Assembly: GCA_900539035.1 (NCBI GenBank)
Contig: UQAU01000010.1
Location: 1-64,000, forward strand
Direction: 5' to 3'
Source of the DNA: an uncultured Collinsella sp.
GTDB taxonomy: Bacteria; Actinomycetota; Coriobacteriia; Coriobacteriales; Coriobacteriaceae
Length of the DNA: 64,000 nt
Position 1 is the first letter of the stretch. The number at the start of each line of letters is the position of its first letter. Both the position numbers and the translations under genes were made by a program. Positions 35,326 through 44,017 of this stretch are shown in pieces. The notes under the pieces are model-generated. The model was not told the origin of the DNA and did no database searches. It saw only the letters and a list, made by a program, of their open reading frames with translations.

Positions 35326-35356
35326 GTCCCCGTTTCGCATTGGCCCAGACGGGGAC
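35326..35356 (+). promoter_or_regulatory. leader hairpin upstream of GH4 gene A
   Basis: GTCCCCGT (35326-35333) and ACGGGGAC (35349-35356) form an 8-bp stem in the 298-bp gap between the RpiR and GH4 genes. It could be a leader structure or regulator site. No promoter in this gap could be fixed with confidence. Confidence 0.4.
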
Positions 35357-35468
35357 TCTCAAATGACCTTATGTCGCAAAATATCAATCGAAACGAAGCA
35401 AGCCGAGGACAACCGCGGAGCCCAAGGTCTTCGAGAACACCGATCAGCCAACCCTGGAGGGACGGAAC

Positions 35469-36794
35469 ATGAAGGATAAGCTCAATATTGTGATCGTTGG
35501 CGGCGGCTCCACGTGGTGCCCTGGCATTCTTAAAGCCCTGACCAAGCACATGGACATTCTGCCGCTGAACCGCGTGATGCTCTATGACATCGATGCCGAG
35601 CGTCAGCGTCCGATCGGCGAGTTTGGTAAGATCCTCTTCGCCGAGGAAGAGCCCGGTGTGGAGTTTGGTTACACCACCGATAAGGACGAGGCTTACACCG
35701 ACGTCGACTTTGTGCTCTGCCAGATTCGTACCGGCGGCTACGAGATGCGTAGCAAGGACGAGAAGATTCCGCTGCATATGGGAATCATCGGCCAGGAAAC
35801 GGTGGGCCCTGGCGGCATGGCTTACGGTATGCGCTCCATGCATGACATGGTTGAGATCGTCAACGACGTTCGCGCTCATAGCCCGGAGGCGTGGATTATC
35901 AACTACACCAACCCGGCTGCTATTGTGGCATATGGTCTCGAGCGCGTCCTGCCCGATGAGCATCGCGTCCTCAACATCTGCGACCAGCCCGTCAACCTCA
36001 TGCGTTCTTACGGTCGCCTGCTCGGTCGCGATATGAGCAAGACGGAGCCCGTGTACTTTGGCCTCAATCACTTCGGTTGGTTCAAGCACATCTACGATGA
36101 AGAGGGCCATGACCTCGTTCCGCAGATTAAGGAGTACACGGAGAAGAACGGCTTCCTTCCTGCCGATGCCGAGCAGCGTGACCAGTCCTGGCTCGACACC
36201 TACGCCATGGTCAAGGACATGCTCGAGGACTTCCCCGACTATCTGCCCAACACTTATCTGCAGTACTATCTGTATCCCGAGTACAAGGTCGCTCACCTCG
36301 ACCCCGACTACACTCGCTCCGACGAGGTTATCAACGGTCGTGAGAAGCGCGTGTTCGCCGAGTGCAAGCGCGTTGCCGAAGTCGGTACCGCAAAGAACTC
36401 CTCGGTTGTGCAGAACGATGCTCATGGCGATATGATCGTGGAAATCACCTCGGCCATTTATCGCAACACCAACAAGACCTTCATTGTCATGGTTCCCAAC
36501 AACGGGATTATCGAGGGCATGCCCGATGACGCCATGGTCGAGGTCGCGGCGAGCGTTGGCTCCAATGGACCGCATCCCTACGCTGTCGGTAAGATCGGCA
36601 CCTTCTATCGCGGTCTTATGGAGAACCAGTACGCCTATGAGCGCCTGACTGTTGAGGCTTGGATGGAGGGTTCCTACGAGAAGGCCCTGCAGGCACTCAC
36701 GCTTAATCGTCTGGTCGGTGACGCAAAGAAGGCTCGCAAAGTGCTCGACAAGCTCATCGAGGCCAATAAGGATTACTGGCCGGAGCTTAAGTAG
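35469..36794 (+). CDS. GH4 6-phospho-glycosidase (cluster A)
   Basis: 441 residues, GGAGGGAC before the ATG. Glycoside hydrolase family 4: NAD- and Mn-dependent cleavage of PTS-phosphorylated disaccharides. The NAD fold starts IVIVGGGSTWCPGI; NICDQPVNL holds the metal-binding Cys and NHFGWFKHI the metal-binding His. In this family CDMP is typical of 6-phospho-alpha-glucosidases; CDQP here is a variant, so the substrate may differ from that of the paralogue at 41114. Followed by a PTS EIICB gene, now interrupted. Confidence 0.88.
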   Translation: MKDKLNIVIVGGGSTWCPGILKALTKHMDILPLNRVMLYDIDAERQRPIGEFGKILFAEEEPGVEFGYTTDKDEAYTDVDFVLCQIRTGGYEMRSKDEKIPLHMGIIGQETVGPGGMAYGMRSMHDMVEIVNDVRAHSPEAWIINYTNPAAIVAYGLERVLPDEHRVLNICDQPVNLMRSYGRLLGRDMSKTEPVYFGLNHFGWFKHIYDEEGHDLVPQIKEYTEKNGFLPADAEQRDQSWLDTYAMVKDMLEDFPDYLPNTYLQYYLYPEYKVAHLDPDYTRSDEVINGREKRVFAECKRVAEVGTAKNSSVVQNDAHGDMIVEITSAIYRNTNKTFIVMVPNNGIIEGMPDDAMVEVAASVGSNGPHPYAVGKIGTFYRGLMENQYAYERLTVEAWMEGSYEKALQALTLNRLVGDAKKARKVLDKLIEANKDYWPELK

Positions 36795-36824
36795 CTAGTT
36801 CCATAGCGCTTGTATAACTGTTAT

Positions 36825-36863
36825 GGGGCGTGTGGGCTGTAGAGCTGCACGCCCCGTTTCTTT
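36825..36863 (+). terminator. hairpin between GH4 and PTS genes of cluster A
   Basis: GGGGCGTG (36825-36832) and CACGCCCC (36848-36855) form a stem followed by GTTTCTTT, just before the PTS ribosome site. Probably an attenuator that lowers PTS expression relative to GH4. Confidence 0.65.
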
Positions 36864-36877
36864 AAGAGGGGTATCCC

Positions 36878-38440
36878 ATGAACAAAGATGAGCTGCTGGC
36901 AAAGTTCCAGCGCCTGGGCAAAGTCCTCATGACGCCTGTCTTGATCCTGCCAATCGCCGGCATCCTTCAGGGCTTTGGCAATGCCTTTACCAGCCCCACC
37001 CTTACGGCAGCCGTTCCCTGGCTTGCTGCTCCGGGCTTTGCGATTTTCTTTTCGATTCTTAAGGCCGCAGCCGGCATCGTGATGAACAACATTCCGGTTA
37101 TCTTCTCGATTTGTCTCGCCTATGGCTTCGCCAAGTCCGAGAAGGCTACCGCGGCGCTTTGTGGCTTTTTGGGCTACATGTGCATGAACTCCGTGATGGG
37201 CACGTTCCTTACGGCGACTGGCGTTATCGATCCCGCGAATCTTACGACGGGCCAGAGCACGATCCTCGGTATCACCACGCTCGACACTGGCGTTATCGGC
37301 GGTCTTCTGGTGGGTGCAATCGTCGCATGGTTGCATAACCGTTACTACAAGATTGAGCTGCCTGCCGTGTTCTCCATCTTCAACGGCACGCGCTTTATCC
37401 CGGCGGTGACGCTGCTCTCATGCAGCATCCTCGCATTGGTCATGTCCTTTGTTTTCCCGTTTATTCAGAACGCTCTCGGTGCGCTGTCCGAGTTCATCAA
37501 GACTACGGGTGCCTTTGGTGCATTTGTCTACGGCGCCGGCGAGCGCATGCTCCTGCCTTTTGGCCTGCATCACTTTGTCTATCTCCCGTTCTTCTTCACG
37601 TCGCTCGGCGGCGTCGAGACCATCGACGGCTAGACCGTTCAGGGTGCTATCAATATCTACAACGCGATCCTGGGCTCTCCCAGCACGCCGTTTAACATCG
37701 AGGTCAGCCGTTTTGTCATGAACGGCAAGGTTATCTTCGCCATGTTCGGCCTGCCCGGCGCTGCACTCGCCTTCTACAAGACGGCACTTCCCAAGAACAA
37801 GAAGAAGACCGCAGCGCTCATGATCGCCATCGTGGTGCCTTGCATCCTCTCCGGCATTACCGAGCCGCTCGAGTACTCCTTCCTGTTTATCGCGCCCATC
37901 CTCTACGTGTTCCACGCTCTCATGGCTGGTCTTGCCTATGCGCTGACCTATATCCTGCAGTTCAACGTGGCCGGTTCCGCGTCCTTCGGCGGCCCGCTCC
38001 TGTCGTTGATCTTTAACGGCATTATGGGTGCAGCCAAGGGCTCCAACTGGCAGGTTATCCTGTTCCTCGGCCCCATCTACTTCGTGGTGTACTACTTCGT
38101 CTTCAAGTTCATCATTCTTAAGAAGGGCCTTAAGACCCCCGGCCGCGAGGAAGAGTCCGACGATGAGGCCGAAAAGGCTCCCAAGACCGTGATCAGCGAC
38201 CTCATTCCCGCCATCGTTGAGGCAGTGGGCGGCGACAACAACATTAAGTCTGTCGAGGCCTGCTTCACCCGTCTGCGCATCCAGCTCAATGACTGTGACA
38301 AGGTGGTTGACGACGCCGAGTTTACCGAAAAGCTCGAAGCGCGTGGCATCGTGCATGTTAACGGCGGCGTCCAGATTGTCTACGGTAATATGGCATCTAA
38401 CTACGCAACCCAGATGCGCGAGCTGCTGGGCATGGAGTAA
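36878..38440 (+). pseudogene. PTS EIICB (glucose/maltose class), interrupted by in-frame TAG
   Basis: AGAGGGG before the ATG. A single frame of 520 codons with one TAG at 37631-37633 (codon 252). Before it: EIIC membrane segments to ERMLLPFGLHHFVYLPFFF. After it, in the same frame, the rest of EIIC (TVQGAINIYNA onward) and an EIIB domain with EACFTRLRIQL, the phospho-Cys. The paralogue at 39509 reads DGQTVEGAVNIYNA at this point, so TAG replaces a Gln codon, CAG to TAG. Both halves are otherwise well conserved, so the change is recent, a sequencing error, or read through. If terminated, the product lacks the sugar-site half and EIIB and cannot work. Confidence 0.85.
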
Positions 38441-38469
38441 ACGACTCAAACACACGATCAAGATTAATA

Positions 38470-38517
38470 CAGGTCGGCGTCCGATTCTTCAATCGGGCGC
38501 CGACCTGTGCTGTTTTG
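38470..38517 (+). terminator. terminator of cluster A
   Basis: ACAGGTCGGCG (38470-38480) pairs with CGCCGACCTGT (38499-38509), extended by CCGAT/ATCGG, followed by CTGTTTT. Confidence 0.85.
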
Positions 38518-38630
38518 GGGCGAATGGGCAAGTACATAAAGTGCTCGCTGTCTCCTTTGGCGCTGCCTATCGTGTATTCGGACGCCTTGCGACGGTGAGG
38601 TGCGTTTTTTCAGTCCTAGCGTGTTTGCGG

Positions 38631-39431
38631 CTAGCGCTGCGCCCGAAGTCGATTTGCACAGCTGATATACAGAGCGTTAACCGCGCTTTGTAGGCTCATG
38701 CCCTCAACCAAAGCAGTCGAATACTCGTTGAGTGACTCCGCGCTCACGGGTAGCAAGAGCTCACGCGCCCCGTTGTTATCGAATGCCATGTTGCTCGATA
38801 TCCAAATAACGCGGCAACCTCGCCGCTTGGCCTCAACGTAAAGATTGAAGATATGGCTCGTTTTCCCTGAGAACGATACAAAGATGGTTAGATCGTCGGG
38901 TTGGAGCATACAGAGCGACGTCTCCTGTCCCTTGACGGAGCCAAATGAGAAGCACAGTCGGTTTACACGGCTCAGCTTTTCGCAGAGTGAGCGGGCGGCG
39001 AGATTGGAGAATGAGCTTCCGTATACGTAGACATTTTGCGCATCGAGAAGCCAGTCAACGGCCCGCTCGAGTCGATCCTCAGTGAGCAGGCGTTTTGTTT
39101 CAAGCAAAGAGGTCTCTACGATATCGAAATACCAGGGTATATCGATTTGCTTATGAGCCCTTGCCTCGGTTGTCTCACGCTGGAGCCAAGCGTTGAAGTC
39201 GTCAGCTTGCTCTTTGAACGATCGAAAGCTCGAGCCGTTTACGCGCCTGCAGAAGCGCGAGATGGTCGCGGGCGATGTATTGCACGCGCGGGCAAGTTCT
39301 TCTATTGAGAGCTCTGGGATCTCGTCGTGATGGGAAAGGGCGTAGAGTGCGATGTGGGCGTCAAGGCTGCCGCCCTTCTCGACGTCTTCGATACAAGACC
39401 TGAGGTTCGAATAGACCTCGTACATCGACAT
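38631..39431 (-). CDS. MurR/RpiR family regulator (cluster B)
   Basis: 266 residues, GGAG eight bases before the ATG. N-terminal helix-turn-helix (SIEELARACNTSPATISRFCRRV) and SIS domain (VYVYGSSFSNLAARSL, VSFSGKTSHIF). It is the last gene of the minus-strand cluster GH4-B, PTS-B, RpiR-B, so it probably controls its own operon in response to a sugar phosphate. It differs from RpiR-A in sequence, so the two regulators may respond to different sugars. Confidence 0.88.
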   Translation of the reverse strand: MSMYEVYSNLRSCIEDVEKGGSLDAHIALYALSHHDEIPELSIEELARACNTSPATISRFCRRVNGSSFRSFKEQADDFNAWLQRETTEARAHKQIDIPWYFDIVETSLLETKRLLTEDRLERAVDWLLDAQNVYVYGSSFSNLAARSLCEKLSRVNRLCFSFGSVKGQETSLCMLQPDDLTIFVSFSGKTSHIFNLYVEAKRRGCRVIWISSNMAFDNNGARELLLPVSAESLNEYSTALVEGMSLQSAVNALYISCANRLRAQR

Positions 39432-39450
39432 TCAAATCACTCCAAACAAT

Positions 39451-39486
39451 AATGCCCCGGAGCGGATATGCCATCTCCGGAGCATT
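39451..39486 (-). terminator. hairpin between PTS-B and RpiR-B
   Basis: AATGCCCCGGAG (39451-39462) and CTCCGGAGCATT (39475-39486) form a stem with one mismatch. On the minus strand a T-rich stretch follows. It would partly end transcription before the regulator gene. Confidence 0.65.
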
Positions 39487-39508
39487 GTGGTGAAGCTATG
39501 GGACGGAT

Positions 39509-41089
39509 TTATTCCATGCCCAAGTATTCTCTCATTTCGACTTTGTAGACAGAAGCTTTATTGCCGTAAACGATCTGAACACCGCCGCCAACGTGCACGA
39601 TGGCGCTGGCGCCGAGGTTTTTGGTGAAGACGCTATCGTCCTTGACTAGGGCGGTGTCTTTGAGGCTGAGCCTCAGGCGAGTGAAGCAGGCGTTGACACC
39701 CGAGATGTTATCGGCGCCGCCCACGGCTTCCACGATCTGCGGGATGAGCTCGCTTACCTGGACAGGTGCTTTGGAGTCGATGGCCAACGTGTCATCCGCT
39801 GCCTGCGTGTCATCATCCTCGCGGCCCGGGGTTTTGAGGTCAAATTTCTTGATAAAGGTGCGGAACAGCACGTAATAGATCCCGAAGTAAGCGATGCCGA
39901 GCGGAATAAGCCAGAACCAGTTGGAGCCTTTGTCGGCGTTCATGATGCCGTTGAAAATCCACGAGAGGAGCGGTCCGCCGAAGGCGGAAGGCCCGGGCAC
40001 ATTGAACTGTACCAGGTAGGTGAGTACATACGCGATGCCGCACAGCAGGGCGTGGACCACATAGAGTACGGGCGCTACAAAGAGGAAGGAGTACTCGAGC
40101 GGTTCGGTTATGCCCATGATGGCGGCCGGAATGACGGCGGCGATCATGAGGGAGCCGACCTTCTTTTTATTCTCGGGACGGGCACAGTGGTAGATGGCGA
40201 GCGCCGCCGCAGGCAGGCCGCACATGGCGAACAGCACCTTGCCGTTCATGACGTATTTTGAGATGTCGATGTCGTACATCATGCCAGGCGTGTTGAGCAT
40301 GGCGTTGTAGATGTTGACAGCACCCTCGACGGTCTGGCCGTCAACCTGGATGCTACCGCCCAGAGAAGTGAAGAAAAACGGCAGGTAGATGAAATGATGC
40401 AGGCCGAAGGGCAAAAGCATGCGCTCGGAGAAGCCATAGATGAACGCGCCAAACACCCCGGTGGAATCGATGAGTGTCGAGGCGGCCTTTAGGCCGGTTT
40501 GCACAAACGGAAACACGAAGGCGAGCGCAACGCCCACCAGGCTCGCGAAAACGACGGTGAGGGCGGGGACGCAGCGTGTGCCGTTGAAGATGCCGAGCAC
40601 CGGCGGAAGCTGCACCTTATAGAATCGGTTGTGGATCCACGCGACTACCAAGCCGATGATGATGCCGCCGAATACGCCGGTGTCGAGTGTGGTTACGCCC
40701 AGGATGGCGTTCTGACCGGTCTGCAGGTTGGCGGGATCGATGATGCCCAGCAGGATAAGCAGCTGACCCATGATCGTGTTCATGGTCATGTAGCCGATGA
40801 AGCCTGAGAGTGCGGCTGTCGCCTTCTCGGCCTTGGCGTAACCGTAGGCGATGCAGATCGCAAAGAGAACCGAGATGTTACCATTGATAACGTTGCCGGC
40901 TGCTTTGATGAGTGTGCTAAAGATCACCATCGGCTCAGTGCCCAAAAGCGGGCAGAGCGAGATGAGGTTAGCATTGGAAAGGGCGGAGCCCAGGCCGACC
41001 AAAATGCCGGAAACGGGCAGGAGAAGAACCGGTGCCATGAGCACCTTGCCGAGTCTCTGGAACTCGCTGTAGAGCTTGCTTTCTTTCAT
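39509..41089 (-). CDS. PTS EIICB, glucose/maltose class (cluster B)
   Basis: 526 residues, GAAGGAAC before the ATG. EIIC membrane domain (1-415) with ERMLLPFGLHHFIYLPFFFT and GITEPLEYSFLFVAP (the GITE motif), then an acidic linker and an EIIB domain (about 450-526) with NACFTRLRLSL, the phosphorylated Cys. No EIIA is encoded in the window, so phosphate must come from an EIIA elsewhere. It imports and phosphorylates a sugar, likely an alpha-glucoside such as maltose, for the GH4 enzyme encoded just upstream. Intact paralogue of the broken gene at 36878. Confidence 0.9.
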   Translation of the reverse strand: MKESKLYSEFQRLGKVLMAPVLLLPVSGILVGLGSALSNANLISLCPLLGTEPMVIFSTLIKAAGNVINGNISVLFAICIAYGYAKAEKATAALSGFIGYMTMNTIMGQLLILLGIIDPANLQTGQNAILGVTTLDTGVFGGIIIGLVVAWIHNRFYKVQLPPVLGIFNGTRCVPALTVVFASLVGVALAFVFPFVQTGLKAASTLIDSTGVFGAFIYGFSERMLLPFGLHHFIYLPFFFTSLGGSIQVDGQTVEGAVNIYNAMLNTPGMMYDIDISKYVMNGKVLFAMCGLPAAALAIYHCARPENKKKVGSLMIAAVIPAAIMGITEPLEYSFLFVAPVLYVVHALLCGIAYVLTYLVQFNVPGPSAFGGPLLSWIFNGIMNADKGSNWFWLIPLGIAYFGIYYVLFRTFIKKFDLKTPGREDDDTQAADDTLAIDSKAPVQVSELIPQIVEAVGGADNISGVNACFTRLRLSLKDTALVKDDSVFTKNLGASAIVHVGGGVQIVYGNKASVYKVEMREYLGME

Positions 41090-41113
41090 GATGTTCCTTC
41101 GATGCGCGGGGAG

Positions 41114-42439
41114 TTAGGACAGGGTCGGCCAGTAATCGCCGTTCGCTTCGATTAGGTCATCGAGGATTTGGCGCGCGACGGTAGTCGAAGGGACGGTCTT
41201 GTTGATTGCGATGGCTTCGAGCGCCTTCTGGTAGGAATGCTCGTAATATGCGTCGACGGCGAGCTTCTCACTGGCATTCTGCTCTTCGATAAGCCCCTTG
41301 TAAAAGGTGGGGATAGCAGGCTGGCTGATGGGTTCGGGGCCCCAAGAGCGCAGGTAGGCAGGAACCTCGACCATGGCGTCGTCGGGCAGATTGGGGATGG
41401 CGCCGTTATTCTCGACGATTACGAGATAGCGTTCGCACTTGTTGTAGGCGATAGAGGCGGCTGCGTCGACGATAAAGTCGCCAAAGACCGTGAAGCTCTG
41501 TACGGGGCTCTTGTAATTGGCGGGATCTGCCAGGTACTTGTCGTGCTCGGCAAACATCTCCTTCTCGCGTCCGTTGATGACGTTGTCGGCGCGCGTCCAG
41601 TTGGGGTCCATGTCATCTGCCATGTCTTTGGAGTACAGGTAGTACTGCAGGTAGCTGTTGGGCAGATACTCGGGATAGTCCCTCACAATCTTGACGTATT
41701 GACCCCAGGTATGCATCCAGTCCTTGTCCTTGTGATGCTTGTCGCTCACGGCCATGCCGTGCTCGAGAATCATCTGACGGAGCTCCGGCAGACGATCGCG
41801 CCCCTGCTTGTCGTAGATTTTGGTAAACCAGCCAAAGTGATTGAGTCCAAAATACATGGGGTCGATATCGCGCCAGCTGGGAAGTCCGAGCATCTTAGAG
41901 TACGAGAGCAAGATAGCCGTGGGCATATCGCAGATGTTAAGGATATGGTCGTTGTCAAACTCGCGACGTGTGGCCTCGGCGACAACTGCGGCGGGGTTGG
42001 AATAGTTGAGGATCCAGGCGTCTGGACTGTATTTTTTGGCGTAGCGTACGAGGTCGAAGACGCCGGGGATGGACCTGATGCCATAGGAGATAGAACCGCC
42101 GGCGCCGCAGGTTTCCTGTCCCACGCAACCGTACTTGAGAGGGATGCGCTCGTCCTGGCGACGCATCTGAAGGCCACCCTGGCGGATTTGCGCGAAGACG
42201 AAGTCGACATCGGTGAATGCCTTTTCGGGATCGGTCGTCACGACAACTTCGATGTCAGGAGCTTCCTGCTCGATGAACTGCTTCATGATGTCGTAGACGA
42301 GATGCATGCGCTTCTCGTCGATGTCGTACAGGGCGAGTTTGCGCAGCGGTAATTCGTTTTTCTTCTGCAATAGGCTCTGGATGATGCCGGGAGTGTGGGT
42401 GCTGCCGGCCCCGGCGATTACAACTGCTTTCTTGTCCAT
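41114..42439 (-). CDS. GH4 6-phospho-alpha-glucosidase (cluster B)
   Basis: 441 residues, AAAGGGG before the ATG. NAD motif VIAGAGSTHTPGI; metal-site Cys in NICDMPTAIL and His in NHFGWFTKI. CDMP is the motif reported for 6-phospho-alpha-glucosidases of the GlvA/MalH type, so it probably hydrolyses maltose 6-phosphate or related sugars. Requires NAD and a divalent metal. First gene of the minus-strand operon with PTS-B and RpiR-B; its stop is 24 bp before the PTS start. Confidence 0.88.
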   Translation of the reverse strand: MDKKAVVIAGAGSTHTPGIIQSLLQKKNELPLRKLALYDIDEKRMHLVYDIMKQFIEQEAPDIEVVVTTDPEKAFTDVDFVFAQIRQGGLQMRRQDERIPLKYGCVGQETCGAGGSISYGIRSIPGVFDLVRYAKKYSPDAWILNYSNPAAVVAEATRREFDNDHILNICDMPTAILLSYSKMLGLPSWRDIDPMYFGLNHFGWFTKIYDKQGRDRLPELRQMILEHGMAVSDKHHKDKDWMHTWGQYVKIVRDYPEYLPNSYLQYYLYSKDMADDMDPNWTRADNVINGREKEMFAEHDKYLADPANYKSPVQSFTVFGDFIVDAAASIAYNKCERYLVIVENNGAIPNLPDDAMVEVPAYLRSWGPEPISQPAIPTFYKGLIEEQNASEKLAVDAYYEHSYQKALEAIAINKTVPSTTVARQILDDLIEANGDYWPTLS

Positions 42440-42499
42440 GTGGTAAACCCCTTTCGTGTGGACTGACCACTTCAGACTACGAAAGCTTTACCTGCGATT

Positions 42500-42530
42500 C
42501 TATCGATTTTCAGATTGCGAAAAACGATAG
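42500..42530 (-). promoter_or_regulatory. candidate RpiR operator upstream of cluster B
   Basis: CTATCGATTTTC (42500-42511) and GAAAAACGATAG (42519-42530) are reverse complements at 11 of 12 with a 7-bp gap, 61 bp upstream of the GH4-B start. AT-rich palindromes at this position suit an RpiR dimer. Confidence 0.55.
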
Positions 42531-42626
42531 CGACAATCTTAACAGGATGTGTTTTGCGTGGTTAAATAGCGCCGGGAAAGATGCTGACTTAGGCGGCAGG
42601 CGACGTGTTGCATGGCTGCAGGAGCG

Positions 42627-43856
42627 CTATCCACGGCGACGCTCCCAGCGAGCCAACTTAATCGTCACCAGTGTGAGCGCCCAGGCCACAAGCGAGAACG
42701 CGGCGCCCACTGCGCCTACGTACGCAATGTCAACGCTGCTTACCACGGTGCCGCCCACTGCGGTGCCAAACGAGATGCCGACGTTAAACGCCATGGGCTC
42801 AACCGAACTTGCGAGAACCATCGACTTGGGATGGCGGCTGCGTGCCACGTCCATAAAGTGCGTGATGCACGACACCGAGAACAGGTACATGAGCAGCGCC
42901 AAGCTAAAGACAAAGACAAGTGCGAACGGCATGGCAGCGCCTACGGCAAACAGCCCAAACAATGCCGCCGCCTGCAGCACAAACGTAACCAGCAGTGCCT
43001 TCATGCCAAAGCGAGCGTCGATCCATCCGCCCAAGATGTTCGAGATCAGGCAGAACACGCCGTAGGCCATGAGCGTGGTACTGGCTTCGACCGTGCCCAT
43101 GCCCAGCACCTGCTCAAGATAAGGCGTCACGTAGCCGTAGAACACATAGACCGAGCCCACGCCAAACAAAAAGATAAGCATGCCGGTGATGATGCTCGGC
43201 TCGCGCAGCAGACCCGCCTGCTCGCGAAAGGTGGCGGGCTCGTCGGTTTGCCCAGCGCGCGGCATAAACGCCACGAGCGCTCCGCAAATCAGAACGGCAA
43301 AGGTCAGCGTGCCGTACATGGCCACGTGCCAGTCGAGCGTGTCGGCCACAAATTTGCCAATCGAGGTCACAAAGACCATTGCCACGGAAAACGCACCATA
43401 TACCACCGAGATGGCAAGCGAAGTTTGCTGCGGGGACAGCAGCTCGGGGATGTACGTCACGCCCACGGCGAGCAGCGCACCCGAGACGGAGCCCAGGACA
43501 ATACGCGAGATAAACAGCACCTGGAAGTTGGGCGCCAACGCCATGACCAGGTTGCCGAGCACAAAGACGATGCTATAGCACACGAGCAGCTGGTAGCGGC
43601 GAAAACGCCCCGTGCTGAGCGCGAGCACCGGCGTCGCGATAGCGTAGATCAGTGCGAACACGCTAATAAGTTGGCCTGCGGTGGCAAGCGATACGCCGAG
43701 TTCCGTCGCCAAGTCACTCTCGATGCCGATGACCACGAACTCGGAGCAGCCGAGCGAGAATCCCAACAGCACGAGTAGCGCCAGGCAGAGCTTGGTGCGC
43801 GCGGGGGAGAGCGCGGCGGCGGTTGACTTACTTTTTGGCGTGGTTGCGGCGGTCAA
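42627..43856 (-). CDS. MFS transporter, DHA1 drug/sugar efflux type
   Basis: About 409 residues, twelve membrane segments. A TTG at 43856 is preferred because GGAG lies eight bases upstream; a GTG at 43865 is the alternative. The longer open frame runs back through a hairpin repeat and is rejected. GFSLGCSEFVVIGIESDLA and STGRFRRYQLLVCYS match AraJ/YdhP-type exporters. The small N-terminal cytoplasmic part is Thr/Ala-rich. Substrate unknown; divergent from the LpdD/IDI fusion gene. Confidence 0.82.
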   Translation of the reverse strand: MTAATTPKSKSTAAALSPARTKLCLALLVLLGFSLGCSEFVVIGIESDLATELGVSLATAGQLISVFALIYAIATPVLALSTGRFRRYQLLVCYSIVFVLGNLVMALAPNFQVLFISRIVLGSVSGALLAVGVTYIPELLSPQQTSLAISVVYGAFSVAMVFVTSIGKFVADTLDWHVAMYGTLTFAVLICGALVAFMPRAGQTDEPATFREQAGLLREPSIITGMLIFLFGVGSVYVFYGYVTPYLEQVLGMGTVEASTTLMAYGVFCLISNILGGWIDARFGMKALLVTFVLQAAALFGLFAVGAAMPFALVFVFSLALLMYLFSVSCITHFMDVARSRHPKSMVLASSVEPMAFNVGISFGTAVGGTVVSSVDIAYVGAVGAAFSLVAWALTLVTIKLARWERRRG

Positions 43857-43913
43857 GGTTGTCACTCCAATGTCGCATGAATAAGCGGGATTCAATCCCT
43901 GCAACTCTAACAG

Positions 43914-43945
43914 AATGCGACAAAGGGACAGTCTCTTTGTCACAT
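43914..43945. repeat. GACAAAGGGACAG hairpin family, copy 6
   Basis: AATGCGACAAAGGGA with TCTCTTTGTCACAT, slightly imperfect. The only copy in a divergent gap rather than at a gene end; it may overlap the promoter of either neighbour. Confidence 0.8.
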
Positions 43946-44017
43946 GGAGAGCTTGCCTGTATAGTCGCAATACAGGCGAAGATGATCTCAGGTACATCGC
44001 GGTCGACAGGAGATCCC

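Noticed and set aside
37631..37633. Pyrrolysine or stop recoding as normal decoding of this TAG
   Set aside because: A Gln codon in the paralogue, a normal RF1 gene in the window and no Pyl genes argue for mutation. A suppressor tRNA elsewhere cannot be excluded.
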